Below, one piece after another: positions 24,001 through 34,342 of a DNA stretch of 64,000 nt (position 1 is the stretch's first letter; each line of letters starts with the position of its first letter). A program made the position numbers and the translations under genes. Below the pieces are notes generated by a model, which saw only the letters and a program-made list of their open reading frames with translations, had not been told where the DNA came from and did no database searches. Origin of the DNA: Saccharina japonica (lineage: Eukaryota; Sar; Phaeophyceae; Laminariales; Laminariaceae); the NCBI GenBank assembly GCA_008828725.1, contig MEHQ01003572.1, positions 31,378 to 95,377 of the forward strand, written 5' to 3'.

Positions 24001-26635
24001 GCGGAACTCATTATTCCTGTCTGGTACAATATACACACACACGCCACCGCCTTTGTGTCAAAAATGAATCAATAATGTCTTGGTATGAATTGATTAAAAC
24101 TTTTCCATCGAAAGGTGAAAGCTAAATCACACCAGGTATGCGTGCATTATGAACGCAGCTGTATGTATATATATCGTAGGTTCTCATACCTGCTCTCGAC
24201 TAACGTGTACTAACTTGTTCGTTATTAAACATTTCAAGTATGATGTAAGTACCATCTCTCACATTTTTTATACTCATTTTGTTCCCCCCGTATTTTCTTC
24301 TTCAAATTGTAATTCTTAAGGTGGTGGAGGGGATAGTCTGCATGTATTCGCATAGCGTGCAGAACCGGAGGGTTACCCTGATCGGCGATTCGAGCCAAAT
24401 CATTGAGGACGTCATGGTCGGGCCTGAGATACAATGCCGGGGCTGCGAGAGCCATAAGCACGCCATGCATAACGTGCTGGAGTTGAATGGGTGCTTCGAC
24501 GGGTTCGGAGCCGGAGCCGATAAGGCATGCAGGTGACCGCTCGGTTTTTGTAGTGTGGTGGATGGGCGGGATGGGGGGGGTTGATGGTTGATGGGTATGT
24601 ATTGGCGGGGGGGGGGGGGGGGGGGGGGGTGGCGAGTAGGGGGGAGTACTCATGTCATGCATGGCCGTAGTCGAAGGGGGCGGGGGGGGGGGGTACTCAT
24701 TTGTTGCTCGCCGTAGTCATTTGACCATTGACCACGCATCCCTTTCGAGGCGGAGCACCGTTTCTACCCCTAATAGAGACACCTCCAACGGTTGGGCGCT
24801 CACTGCGTTGTTTCCATATATTACACAGTTTGTTTTTGCTAATCGTTTCCCCTTGCTGTTTCGCCGCTTGTGGCATCTATCTCCTAGGATAGCGATTGTT
24901 TGTCACTACGAACTATCTAGTGTACCAAACGTCTCCATGTCACATCCATCTATCGATGGGGGACGTGGGGGCATTACTTGTATGTGCATATAGTACGTGT
25001 GGGCAGAGGGGGGAGGGGGGGGGGCTTCGTTGGTGGATCTGTAGGCGGAGCCGGTAGAACATGCATGTGACCGATCGGTTTTTGTGTTGTGGCGGAGGAG
25101 GGGGGTAGGGAGAGGGTGGGGGGACGTTTGTTTTATAAATGTACGTGTGGGTGGGACGGGAGGGGGGGCAGGGGCGCTCGATTGATGGATACGGGGTGGG
25201 GGGGGGGGGGGGGGGGGCTGGTTGAGACCGCATGTCATACATACTTGGCAGCTAACCATACCAGTACCGTACGCATTTGGCATACCAGGTGGTGCCAGTA
25301 ACACAACAAGGAAGGAGACGCAAATACCTCCTCAATATCTTGCCTTGCTTGTGGCCTGGACGTTTGAATTCGATGTGCAGGAAGTAAGTGTATTTATTAC
25401 AAGTATGATAGTGTTCTATTTCGTCGTGTGCTTTTGCACTATACTATTGATACTAGCCGGTCGTCCCGAACGGGTGGGCTTAAGTGCAAGTCTTGCCATC
25501 ATCCGGGGGGCGGGGGCGTACTCATTTGTTACTTGCCTTAGTCATTTGACCATTGAGCGGAGGGGGGGGGGTGCACTCATATCGTGCACGGCCGTAGTCG
25601 TATGACCATAGACCCTCGCATCCCTACAATGCCGGGACGGAGCACGTTGGGTTTTCCCCAACCGTACTCATTCATTGCTTGCCTTATCATTTGACCATTG
25701 ACCACGCATCCCTTTCGAGACGGAGAGGCGGAGGGAGAGGGGTGTACTCATATCGTGCACGGCCGTAGTCGTATGAGGGGGGGGTAGTCATGTCGTGCAT
25801 GGCCGTAGTCGAATCGGAGGGGGAGGAGCTCAAAACGAGACACCAATTTGCAATGTTTTTTTTTCATCTTCCCGTTAGCATTTTTTACGTTCGCCAACTG
25901 TTTTTCGTTTGCGTCAATATTTTCTCGTTTTTGTCAAACGTTTTTTCATTTTCGTCACTATATCGTTGTGCAATTCCGTTCACATTTTTTCTTGTTCGTT
26001 TTCGTTCACGTGTTCGTTTTCATCCGCATCTTCGTTCACCTTTTTTTCTTATTTTCGTTAAGCATAATCTTTTCGTTTTCGTTTTTTGGTTATAATAACA
26101 ACTCCCCCCCCCCCCCCGGTTTATTCCAAAAACGGCCACCATTCAAACACGGACCACGACCAGCTGCTACGACAACAGAGGCGTGTTTCAGTTCGACAAC
26201 GGGGCCACCATGCACTACCACTTCGCCCACAAAGAGACGTCCAAGCGCCTCGAAGACGCCATCAGGGTGCACGGGACGGGGTTCAAGGACTACGACATGG
26301 TTATCGCTAACCCGGGCAACGACCCGCGCATGTCCGCGGAGGAGCTGCTGCGCTCGGCGAACGACCTCAAAAAAGAGGGAGTTCCACTCATTTGGCTGAG
26401 CACGTACGATGGGGAGGGGGACGTCGACGGATGGAGCGACGAGCAGAAGAGGGCGGAATTCAAGAAATCTGGGGCGAAATTCGTCCCAATTCATCGTATG
26501 GTGGAGAGTCTCCAATACCTGACGAAGGGGGTGGTGGAGGGGGAGCACAACCCCCACTTCTGCATGCCGGGCCCTCCGAATGAGATAGGGATCTTGCTGA
26601 TGAAGGCGGCGTGGGCCATGCAAGCGGCGAGCTAG
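14843..26635 (+). CDS. Gene A: secreted SGNH-hydrolase-like protein, four exons
   Basis: Four exons join in consistent phase: 14,843-15,078, 16,065-16,224, 24,321-24,532 and 26,164-26,635, giving 359 residues with a TAG stop. The protein starts with a signal peptide (MLRRAFVVAIALLCSAAVSS). Exon 2 ends in FKILFYGNSHLRQ (GNS, about residues 126-128), resembling SGNH block I. Exon 3 has LIGDSS (about 152-157), a second GDS-like site. Exon 4 has VIANPGND (GND about 254-256, block III-like) and HNPHFCMPGPP (His334, block V-like). This layout is known from SGNH/PC-esterase-type carbohydrate O-acyl esterases, so an esterase or transferase in the secretory pathway or wall is inferred; the substrate is unknown. 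Many cysteines also suit a secreted protein. Intron 2 is 8.1 kb with a GC donor. Exon structure is strong; function is moderate. Confidence 0.82.
15079..16064 (+). other. Gene A intron 1
   Basis: A 986-bp GT-AG intron. It contains a GTTGTT run at 15,572-15,603, C-runs near 15,731-15,750 and A-rich runs before the acceptor ATACAG at 16,059-16,064. No other feature is seen. Confidence 0.75.
16065..16224 (+). CDS. Gene A exon 2: GNS block
   Basis: Encodes YFCPHLGHEGYPKW..., then ELFKTEPFPRNFKILFYGNS followed by HLRQ. The exon ends CAG at 16,224 and the next bases are GCAAGT, a non-canonical GC donor with an otherwise perfect match to the donor consensus. The 160-nt length keeps the frame (one leading base plus 53 codons). 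Confidence 0.85.
18719..18806. mobile_element. 88-bp piggyBac-like MITE, copy 2
   Basis: TTAA flanks both ends. The left end is CCTCTTAAGAACTG and the right end CAGTTCTGAACGGG. The interior matches the other three copies (GGAACAAACTACTTGGAATT). It lies inside gene A intron 2. Confidence 0.85.
18985..20030 (+). repeat. Diverged ~400-bp direct duplication
   Basis: About 18,985-19,385 and 19,600-20,030 share an ordered series: GGGCCGGGCC-type GC-rich start, CCTGTGAT/TCTGTCAT, CGCGCCG(C/T)CGG, GTCGTCTG, CTCCTCGAG(G/A)TTTCGAG, CAGC(C/G)GCT and CC(C/T)CTATACCGG-like ends. The spacing is about 620 bp. GC-rich blocks alternate with AT-rich CACGATTCGTGA blocks. Confidence 0.6.
20099..20163. repeat. 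24-bp perfect inverted repeat (hairpin)
   Basis: ATCGTGAGGTTTTTGTCGTG continuing into AATC at 20,099-20,122 is the reverse complement of the segment starting GATTCACGACAAAAACCTCA at 20,139; the loop is about 16 bp. It lies in a tract where ATCACGATTCGTGAT-like words recur from about 18,865 to 20,215. Confidence 0.8.
24321..24532 (+). CDS. Gene A exon 3: GDSS segment
   Basis: Starts VVEGIVCMYSHSVQ directly after the GNSHLRQ of exon 2, then VTLIGDSSQ, and ends ELNGCFDGFGAGADKAC. The acceptor is TTCTTAAG| and the donor AG|GTGACC, leaving two bases that join the first base of exon 4 to make serine. Phase agreement on both sides supports the call. Confidence 0.85.
24606..24800 (-). mobile_element. 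C-tailed repeat copies in intron 3 of gene A
   Basis: A long G-run (about 24,608-24,630) and further G-runs precede TACTCATGTCATGCATGGCC and TACTCATTTGTTGCTCGCC. These are followed by GTCATTTGACCATTGACCAC, GCATCCCTTTCGAGGCGGAG and an ACGGTTGGGCGCTCACTGCG end. On the minus strand this is the family's 3' end with its poly-C tract. Confidence 0.7.
25500..25830 (-). mobile_element. C-tailed repeat, clustered partial copies
   Basis: At least three partial ends in a row: TACTCATTTGTTACTTGCC, TGCACTCATATCGTGCACGG with GACCATAGACCCTCGCATCC, and TAGTCATGTCGTGCATGGCC. Each sits next to a G-run. They look like repeated insertions or local duplications of the same 3' end. Confidence 0.6.
26164..26635 (+). 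CDS. Gene A exon 4: GND and His blocks, stop
   Basis: The longest exon, 157 codons including the stop. It begins CYDNRGVFQFDNGATMHYHF, includes YDMVIANPGND, WLSTYDGEGDVDGW and EHNPHFCMPGPPNEIG, and ends MKAAWAMQAAS with TAG at 26,633-26,635. Minus-strand frames over the same DNA are shadows. No obvious poly(A) signal was identified. Confidence 0.85.
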
Positions 26636-28189
26636 AGGGGCGGCTAACAACATCCGTGAAACCGGGAGAGAGCGAAAGGGGGGAGAGGGAGCGCCAGACG
26701 ACGTGAGTGAAGTGGAAGAGAGCGAAAGCGGAGAGCAAGAGGGGAGAGCCAGCTAGCAAGCCAACTAAGCCTTCTGTCCACTAGTCGTTTCTCTTCGTGG
26801 TGCATCGCGTCGCATCGCGTCGCATCGCGTCGCATCACGTCGCATCGCGTCTCGGCTCGTCCCGGCCCCGTCTATTATACCTCTTGGGGCTTTTTTTCCT
26901 TCCATTTGTTTTCAGGATTTTGTTCTGTTGCATTTAGACTTTTTTTTTGTCTAAATGAGGGCCGGAAGACAACGTCACTGAAATGGGGAGATCGGAAGGG
27001 AAGAATGAGCCACCAAACCAGGAAGCCTGCTGTCGTCGTTTCTCGCCGGGTCGCATAGCATCGCATTGCGTCTCGGCTCGGCTCGCCCTGTCCGGTCTGC
27101 TGGGCCGTTTTTTCTGCCAATTTCATTGTTTATCGTTTATTTTCGTTCTTAACGTTTTGTAGCGTTCCGACTTTTCCGACCGTTGCATCGGTCGTTTCGT
27201 TTTTCGGTGTTCTCTGTTCTCGTACCTCGGGCGTTCTCCGGACCCCCGGGGTCCCCCCCCCCCGCTCTATCATTTCGGCCGCCGTTGTGTCGCTACGTAG
27301 CTCCTTCTTCAACATTGGGTCGGAGATACACCAGTAGTAGTTACAAGACAAGCATAACCTGTCGGGGGCTATCGGGTGTTGACCCCCACTCCCCAAACAC
27401 TTGATATAGTCACACCAGCACCAGGATTTTACAAGCAGAATGGGTTGGGTGCCGATTCGATCTGTTTTAAAATCAATTTCTGACAGCCCTACATTTGTTG
27501 GGGTCTTTTTTTATTACTAGTCGCTGTTGAGCTGGAACTTTTGAGTTATAGACTCCATCACGTTCGTCCATACCGGTGGTTTTTTCGTGCGTACATAGCC
27601 TCGGCCGCGACTCTCGCTTTGTGTTATCGTCTGTTCTGGTAGTATGTGTTGCTTGGCCTGCCTGGCCTCCGCTATGGTGCGCTGTAGTACGCCGCCGTCC
27701 GCGAACGCGTGAGAGAGCACCTCCGCGGCGTGTGCAAACTTTTTTTGGCAGCTCTTCCCTTTTGTGTGTGTGTGCGTGGCATGAGGTTTTAGTTGATTTG
27801 AATGGCATACGAGCTCTCGCCGTGCCACGTTGCCGCCGCTACCATCTGCAGTGCTTTTTTGTTTTTGTTGCTGTTGCGGTTGCCGCGTTGGGTTTTGTTC
27901 TGCTGCTGGTGCTGCTAAAGCGTTCGAGGGTGTTCTGCTGCCCGCGGTGGGGATGGGCAAAGCTAGCACGCGTACGCTACGGCGGTAGTGTGTAGGAAGC
28001 TTTATGCTCTTTTTTCCGGTCGGTGAAAGCCGGCCCACCCACTCACCCACTCGCATCGATTGGTGTGTCGTCAATGCTGTACCTAGTTATAGGTATCGGC
28101 TTGATTGCTGTACGGTCTACTCCTGGGTGTAGGTGTAGTGTATGGAGTAGTAGGCAATGTAATTCGCTGCGAGAGCGTTCCCCGAGTTT
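26636..28189. other. No gene recognised downstream of gene A
   Basis: Contains gene A's likely 3' UTR, then low-complexity sequence including the 10-bp array at 26,803-26,852. Open frames at 27,517-28,074 (minus) and 27,576-27,995 (plus) overlap each other and show no domain. Confidence 0.45.
26803..26852 (+). repeat. 10-bp tandem repeat
   Basis: About five units of CGCGTCGCAT with one variant (CACGTCGCAT). A related CGGGTCGCAT/GCATCGCATT patch recurs at 27,047-27,070. Confidence 0.85.
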
Positions 28190-28670
28190 GGATATATGAT
28201 ATGACAGCCAGGACCGAGCGCTTGTGATGTGACGTGATACGATATGATGAGTCAGAAGCGAGAGCTGAGATATGATATGATTCGATAGCCAGGAACGATA
28301 GCGTTGGGATGTGATTCTAGATGTGATACTTCGTACGATATTTTCGCCAGGTGTGAGCGCTGTGACGCTGATATGATATGACAGCCAGGGCTTGGCGCTT
28401 TGATGTGATATTTTTATTATTGCCAGGACCGAGCGCTGTGATGTTATATGACAAAGATCGCCAGTAACGAGCGCTGTGGTGTGACATGGTATGATAGAGC
28501 CAGGGGCGGGCGTTGTGGTGCGATATTTTATGATAGCCACCGCTGTGATATCATACGCTATGATATTAGCCAGGAACAGGCGTTTTCTTATATGATATTA
28601 TATGACATGGTGGGATAGCCAGAGAGCGAGCGCTGTGAGCTGATGTGATACGATAACCAGGAGGGATGGA
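28190..28670 (+). repeat. Degenerate tandem array, unit ~45-60 bp
   Basis: Eight or more units combine GATATGATATGA, AGCCAGG(A/G), a CGAGCGCTGTGATG-like core and ATGTGATA. Spacing varies, so the array is old. The minus-strand frame of 28,043-28,540 is a by-product. Confidence 0.8.
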
Positions 28671-30253
28671 GATGGACACGTCGCCTCTGCTTGCTACCTA
28701 CGGCTTGGGGGGACATTTTGGGGGGAAGGAAGCTTGGAGTGGCTATTGATGATTGACCGGGCACAAGTGGGAGTACTAAGTCTAGCACTCGTATAATAGC
28801 TTATTTTTTCTTCTTGTTGCACCGCCGCTTTCGCCACCTCGGACATTATTAGACCGAGACAGAAAAAAAGGCATACGAGTATTTATACGAGGCACGCAGT
28901 TTTAGTACTGATAAAATTGATGCCAGGCCTGGTGTGGTAAAGAGTAAGTATCCAGGTTTGAAAGCGAACGGTTTTATAATTTGATCGGCCATGGATGGCG
29001 TCAGCGATACTCACGGCCGGTCGCACGTGTCACCGTACGTAGATATGCGGGGTAATATGCCGCCGCCGTTTGCATGTAGACCGCGTTTTGATTGGTTTGC
29101 CAGGCACGAACGGTGGTAACTTTTTTTTTTACCATTCCGTACGTACGGTGTTTCGTTTCGTACCCACCACCAACGATGTCGGCTGGCAGTCTACGACAGT
29201 TCTGTAGTTTTGACCTGTCAGGACATACTTCAAGACTTGATTGACCCCTTTAGAGCGGCACCCACGGTGTTTTGGGACGAACTACTTGGAATTAGTGTTG
29301 ACGAGTTTTGCTGTTCTGAAGGGGTTGGTTGGGGGAGTTCCTTGACTTGACGGCTGTCCATCAAAAGGAGCAAGAGAGCCGTCAACCGACATTTTTTTTT
29401 GGTCCCCAGCAAGGTTGATCGGACCGGCTTTCCGCGACTGCCCCCTGGGACCACCAGTGAGACTGAAGCGGAAAAGTTGGGACAAGCAATTCGGACGCAT
29501 ACACATCAGACACGTGTATACTATACCTGGCATGTGGACAACAGTAGTAGCAGTAGCATTTGATTATGGTAGGTATATACCTGGTATTACTACTGTAGTA
29601 GTGGCAGTAGTATTTATACACATCATGCAGAGAAAACGATGCTTCGTTCCCGCAGTTTTCTGATTGGTCATTTTTTTAAGTTGGAATTTGTGGTTGGTGG
29701 AAATTCCGTGGTCGACATTTGTCGTCACCCGGAATCGTGACGAACTGCGGGCATGAAAAGTGCGGCAGCAGTATTTTATTCTGGAATACACCTGGCGTTG
29801 CAATTGTAGTAGCTACCGCATACCTGGTATATATTTGTGCCAGAGTTCGGTGATGCGTCGTGCGTCTTTTTTCCTTTTAACAGATTCTGGTACTTCCTCC
29901 CATGTTTCTGTGGCCGGTTGGGCCCTGTTGCTTGATCGCTTTTTCTTTGAGTGGCGAAGTACGAGTAGCAGCTACGGTGAGCCTTTTTGGGGGCGATATA
30001 TATGCGCGGGAGGGGGGGGGAGGGGGGGGGGGGAGTTATTTGCTTTTGCTGGTCTTCGTAGGCGAATGGGGTGGTACTACATGTATCATTCTGTATGTTT
30101 TTTGTGTTGCCGTGATAAAAAAAACGGGGAGGACTGTGGGGGATCGTTAACCGAACCAAGAGCAATCCGTGTTTTTTTTGTAAGAGAGAGTGAGGCGTCT
30201 TGTTTATGTTCTGGCTTTGTTTTGATGAGTGCACAGATCGGACAGGTCAGGAT
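28671..30253. other. No gene recognised; contains one MITE
   Basis: Apart from the MITE at 29,241 this holds TACCTGGTAT and GTAGTAG word clusters (29,520-29,620, 29,820) and a G-run near 30,008-30,034. No supported gene. Confidence 0.4.
29241..29328. mobile_element. 88-bp piggyBac-like MITE, copy 3 (most diverged)
   Basis: Ends CCCCTTTAGAGCGG and CTGTTCTGAAGGGG, flanked by TTGA and TTGG (decayed TTAA). The core GACGAACTACTTGGAATTAG is well kept. Confidence 0.75.
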
Positions 30254-30419
30254 ATAGATCATCTACATCTTGAACCTGCCGTTGTGAGCTGTGCAGGATT
30301 TGTGTGATAGTACAGATCCAACCCAGACAATATTTGCTACCGTAGACCATGCAGAGTAGTTGGCCCCCATTCGACAACATGAGCTAGACCATACAGATCA
30401 GGAATTGTATCTGCCCTTA
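30254..30419 (+). repeat. Dispersed ~170-bp repeat, copy 1
   Basis: Runs from TAGATCATCTACATC through CCTGCCGTTGTGAG, GTACAGATCCAA and CGACAACATGAGCTAGA to CATACAGATCAGGAA. Relatives lie at 50,521-50,715 and 63,270-63,603. Confidence 0.8.
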
Positions 30420-30489
30420 CATATCTGGATGGATCATCGACGTGGGGATCGGTAATATTTCCGATGTGTGAAGAGTTGATTTTGATGAC

Positions 30490-30620
30490 GGCAACGTAGC
30501 ATTGGTTGGTGGATCGCGCGAGCGGCTATGCCAAAAAGTGGAGTCAGGTGGATACAGCACGGGACGGTGCTGGCAGGCTGGTATAGACCACGCGAATAGA
30601 CAAGACAGTGATTCTTGTTG
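30490..30620 (+). repeat. Dispersed repeat with CAGCACGG(G/A)AC(G/A)GTGCTGGCAG core, copy 1
   Basis: Shares GTGGATACAGCACGGGACGG, TGCTGGCAGGCTGGTA and ACCACGCGAATAGACA with copies at 55,440 and 60,310 (plus) and 40,430 (minus). Confidence 0.6.
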
Positions 30621-30910
30621 GTATTTGCGGGGGAGCAGTTATTTTCTACTGGGCATGTATTTATAGCATTTTGTTATATACCACTCCGTACCTAAAATAT
30701 AAGCACCTTCTACACAGTAATATTCAATAAAAAACGGTGCTTATATTTCTGGACAGAGTGGTAGGAGTTATCATGGTGATAGCGGTGACGAACACGATTG
30801 ATTGGTTGATTGATTGATGGGTGGATTGGTTGTATACCATTTTGTGCTTGGGTGCTTTGACGTGGTATCACATCGGGACGGAAGTTACTGGTTACGTTTC
30901 CCGATAGTAT

Positions 30911-31010
30911 TATAAGTACAAGGGGTACCTGGTGGTTCATGGTGGTGATGTGGTATGCAGTAAAATAAGTGCAAGGGGTACCTGGTGGTTCATAGGGGTG
31001 ATGGCGGTGG
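30911..31010 (+). repeat. Short tandem duplication, unit ~57 bp
   Basis: AAGGGGTACCTGGTGGTTCA occurs twice within this span, followed by GGTGATG each time. The TACCTGG word common elsewhere in the window is part of the unit. Confidence 0.75.
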
Positions 31011-31324
31011 ACGAACTGTTTTGTGAATCTGTTTGTGGCTCGTGGTGTTGCTTTTCTTGCATAAGAGACGGCTGAAACATGTACTAAGGTACAGGAAGTT
31101 TGATTTAGCCACTTGACTGGACTCCGGCCTCGACAGTAGCAGCGGCGGCGGCGGCGAAAGCAGCAGCAAAACGTTTCAGTCCTATATACTAATAAGACTT
31201 TAGTCTTGGGTTTTCCGTCTGCACTAAAGCCCAAACTCCTATGGAAAATGGACCCCTTGTCTTGAAGTAAATTCTTCACCATCCAGCTGCGGGTCTCCTG
31301 GCGGATCGTTCGACCTTGTTTTTC

Positions 31325-31516
31325 ATTTTTTTTTTCTTCCATCCCCTTTATTATCTTCGCCTTTCCTTTCTCTCTCCTCCCTAGTCGTGACTCAGATCCG
31401 ATCCGGGACCCCATCAGGCGCTTCTCCCTCCTCCCCCCACTATGGTTCGTGCCTTGATTTTTTATCGCGAGAAGACTTCAGCCTTTTCTTTTCCTCGTCG
31501 ACTCGCATCGAATTGT
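31325..31516 (-). mobile_element. tRNA-derived SINE, 5'-truncated copy
   Basis: Minus-strand copy with the A-tail complement, the GGGATGG end, the GGATCTGAGT segment and the GGGGGAGGAGGGAG segment. It stops at about 31,516 before the tRNA-like head. Confidence 0.75.
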
Positions 31517-34342
31517 AGTAAGCTGACGAATCCGACAAAGGGGCGAAACATAAATTGCATTCCCGTGAGAGGTAACAAGTTATTGGGGCAAAAAAGGCAA
31601 ACAAGCCTTGGGATCCTTGTTTATTTCGCAGCAGTTTTCTGAAATTTGAAATTTAGAAGAAAAAAAAAACGGAACTAGGTTGCAAATCCCTTTACTCTGT
31701 AAGTCGTTTGCATATCCTGGCAAAACGCCTACGAGCGACTTCCCGACGACACGTTCCTGAAAGATCCGCAGTGGCCATGAAGAAGCACTAAAGAAAGGGT
31801 TTTCAGCCGATCGTCAGCAACAAACAACACCACCTACATGTCGAAGAAGGGCCCACGAAAACAGGAGGTTGTGCTGCAGTCACCATGCGCGTCTTGTACG
31901 ACATCCATCCGTCTCCGTACGCCGCACGTCTACGAGTGAATCGAGCAAAACATCTGAGGGTAAAGGCCGTGCTACGCCTGTATTGTTCTTGTATCGTGTC
32001 TCGACAGCACGCATCTTGCAGCTGATGATAATGTTGGGGATAAAATCCCGACGGCATTCGAGGACGCAGAAGCGGCTTGTACATCAATCTCTACAGCGAG
32101 TTCCGGGGCACCGGGAGCCGTTTTGGTAGTCCGCAGCGCCCGGCTGCGAGGTCGCCAGGGACCCAATCACGCGTGGCGAAGAAGCTGCACAGAGTTCTTG
32201 GACCAGCTACGAGCACTGATCCAGCTGTAAGGTTGCTTTCACTTAATGGGCGTTCTCGCAGCCGTTTGGAATTGTGACAATTCCAAATAAATTTGCCAGC
32301 AATGTTGCTTAGCCTGTAGCGCACTTGCAGGCGTTACGCGTAGATTCTATAGAATCCAACTCGTATTCGTCGAGAACGTCCATGTCGATGTATTCCCTTC
32401 ACACACGGAGATATTTATGCTAAAGTCTATACGAAAGTCCGAAAAATGCGTGCTGTGGACGACGCTGAAACTCGGTGTGAACACTCCTTGAAGTATGGCG
32501 CAACGATCGATATCTTCACATCGACTTATACGTTACCAGTATACATCAAGAAACACCGAGCGCACAATACAGTATCCCTGATACAAGGTTAATATATTAC
32601 GATTAGAGGCACCACATTTGGCTTTCGGATGAGCTTCGGGGACATTTTTTCGCTTTTCGACCTGAATTTTGAAATTTGGATACAGGATTCGAAGCGCGTT
32701 TGTTTGTCCACAGGCTTTCAAACGAGGACCTTTTTATTATTTATATTGTTTCATTTTTTACGTACTTTTTCAGCCAAATTATCTGCTGGATTTCCCACGA
32801 AAACGCCATACGTACTGTAACTCCCCCGCAACTATCAGGTCCTCGCTTGAAAAACTTGGTTACACGAAAAATTGTCCTTACGTATAAACACAATGTTTCA
32901 AGCTCGAAACTCGCAAAACTGCACCCCGAAAGTGCGTTCGCGCCAAATTCAAAAACCATTGTTCTGGCAGCATCAAAATCTCACCTCATGTATCTGATCT
33001 GGATCTGGATCGTAAATTCCATCTTTTCCGCAAGGGTGTCCTCTGTGTCCAGAACTACCTCTTTTCTTCCTTCGTTTACTTTGCGGGCAACTTGGTCTCC
33101 GTGAGGGATCAGAGGTCACCCTCCTTGACGCGGATCAAGCCCCTAGCGTAGGGGCAGAGGCCTGGGCAGGTCTTCGAGGTCTTGAACCTGGCGGAGTTGA
33201 ACGGGGGCATGGAGGAAGGGTTTTTGTCCCCAGGCGGACAATTTCGGGTGACGTGGCAGGAGCACGACACACGGCTCCTGCTCTTCCGAGTGGCCTTCAA
33301 TGGTGGCAGATGGTAGTTTTCATCATCAGCGGGTTTGCTTGTCGTCCGAATGCGCGCCCTGCGCCCTCGTACGTCGTCGTCTGTCTTCTACCATCCGTCC
33401 TTCGAGGCTGATCTGTTCGAATTTGAAATTTTGGTTGAACAATATTTATGAGCTGGTTTCCCCAGTTGAAGTTCTGACAACCTCGACATCGCCGTTACAT
33501 GCAATCTCCCGTGCCGTACGGACGAACTCTTAAAGACGCCAGAGTGGTGGTATCAGCCGCGTAGACTTGCGCGTCTTGCAGTCTGTTGCCAGTGATCCGA
33601 GAGTGCTCCGATGCAGTCCCTCTCCTCACCGAAAAAATCATACATGCACATAGGAACGCCGCATAAAACGATGGAAACCCTAGAAACACATGAAACGGCA
33701 GGAATTCGTGCGAGCTGATTGGCCAGCTGATCCGACGTTCTCATTTTTTAATTTCACAGATCGCAGATGCTCGAGGCTCGAGGGGTGAGAACCACTGAGA
33801 ACCCCGCATGTTTATTAACAGTAGACTTGTCTTTGTGATCGTGAGCTTGAGGGCCTGCCTACACCGAAGGGCGTGCCTTCGCCGAGCTTTGCGGCACGGT
33901 AGACGGCAAGGCCTTATTTGTGAACTGGTGGTGCTGTTGCATCTATTGTGGCCAGCTGATTGACGAAGAGAGCACACAACAAACACAGGGCTCTAATTTC
34001 AACTTTCTGTTTTCGAGAGAAGAAGCAAGAGCAAGAGCAAGAAGACGAGCCATCCAGCGTCTGCACTGCATGCTTGCAGACTGATATAGTATACCTTCAG
34101 CGAATTTGCTGAGCGGTCGGTCGAAGCTTGCTGCCAGAGCGCGCCCACTGCTTCTAGCTGACCCGGCGTGTTCTATATAGATAGCTCTAGCGCAGTAGCC
34201 GTGCAACAGAGCGACTTCCTACAGCAGCAAGGCTTGCAGGCACAGGCGACGACGAAGCTCGAGAAAGCAAATAAGTTCCGTCGACATCGGTCGCCCGACA
34301 TTTTCTGTGGTTATTTGAAAATATACTGCTGTGGTGTGCACC
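31517..34342. other. No certain gene upstream of gene B
   Basis: Composition is more gene-like than in the repeats. A frame of about 75 codons without stops lies at about 32,000-32,230 (plus), another is listed at 33,171-33,316, and a minus-strand frame lies at 33,109-33,300. None gives a recognisable domain. The last part (34,150-34,342) is probably the 5' UTR or promoter of gene B. Confidence 0.4.
33171..33316 (+). CDS. Possible coding fragment, function unknown
   Basis: After a CAG, the plus strand reads VFEVLNLAELNGGMEEGF, then QFRVTWQEHDTRLLLFRVAF, to a stop near 33,316. The composition is protein-like, but no start, donor or family was recognised, and the opposite strand is also open. 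It may be an orphan exon or a transposon remnant. Confidence 0.25.

Larger units (their letters stand above)
16225..24320 (+). other. Gene A intron 2, 8.1 kb and repeat-filled
   Basis: A GC-AG intron. It holds one 88-bp MITE (18,719), a diverged ~400-bp duplication (18,985-20,030), CACGATTCGTGA-type palindromes and many TACTGCTGTA words. Two coding-like fragments, 20,977-21,243 (88 codons, plus) and 22,700-23,110 (both strands, with stops), have no recognised motif and are not called as genes. Confidence 0.7.
24533..26163 (+). other. Gene A intron 3
   Basis: A 1,631-bp GT-AG intron. It holds several G-run-linked copies of the C-tailed repeat family (24,606-24,800 and 25,500-25,830) and a T-rich CGTTTT-rich tract at 25,850-26,100. 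The acceptor is CACGACCAG at 26,155-26,163. Confidence 0.75.

Noticed and set aside
26090..26653. 187-codon minus-strand frame
   Set aside because: It lies opposite gene A exon 4, whose plus-strand reading has phase-consistent splicing and SGNH-like motifs.
27517..28074. Overlapping long frames on both strands at 27.5-28.1 kb
   Set aside because: No domain, no splice-consistent partner, and each strand's frame explains the other; not enough to call a gene.
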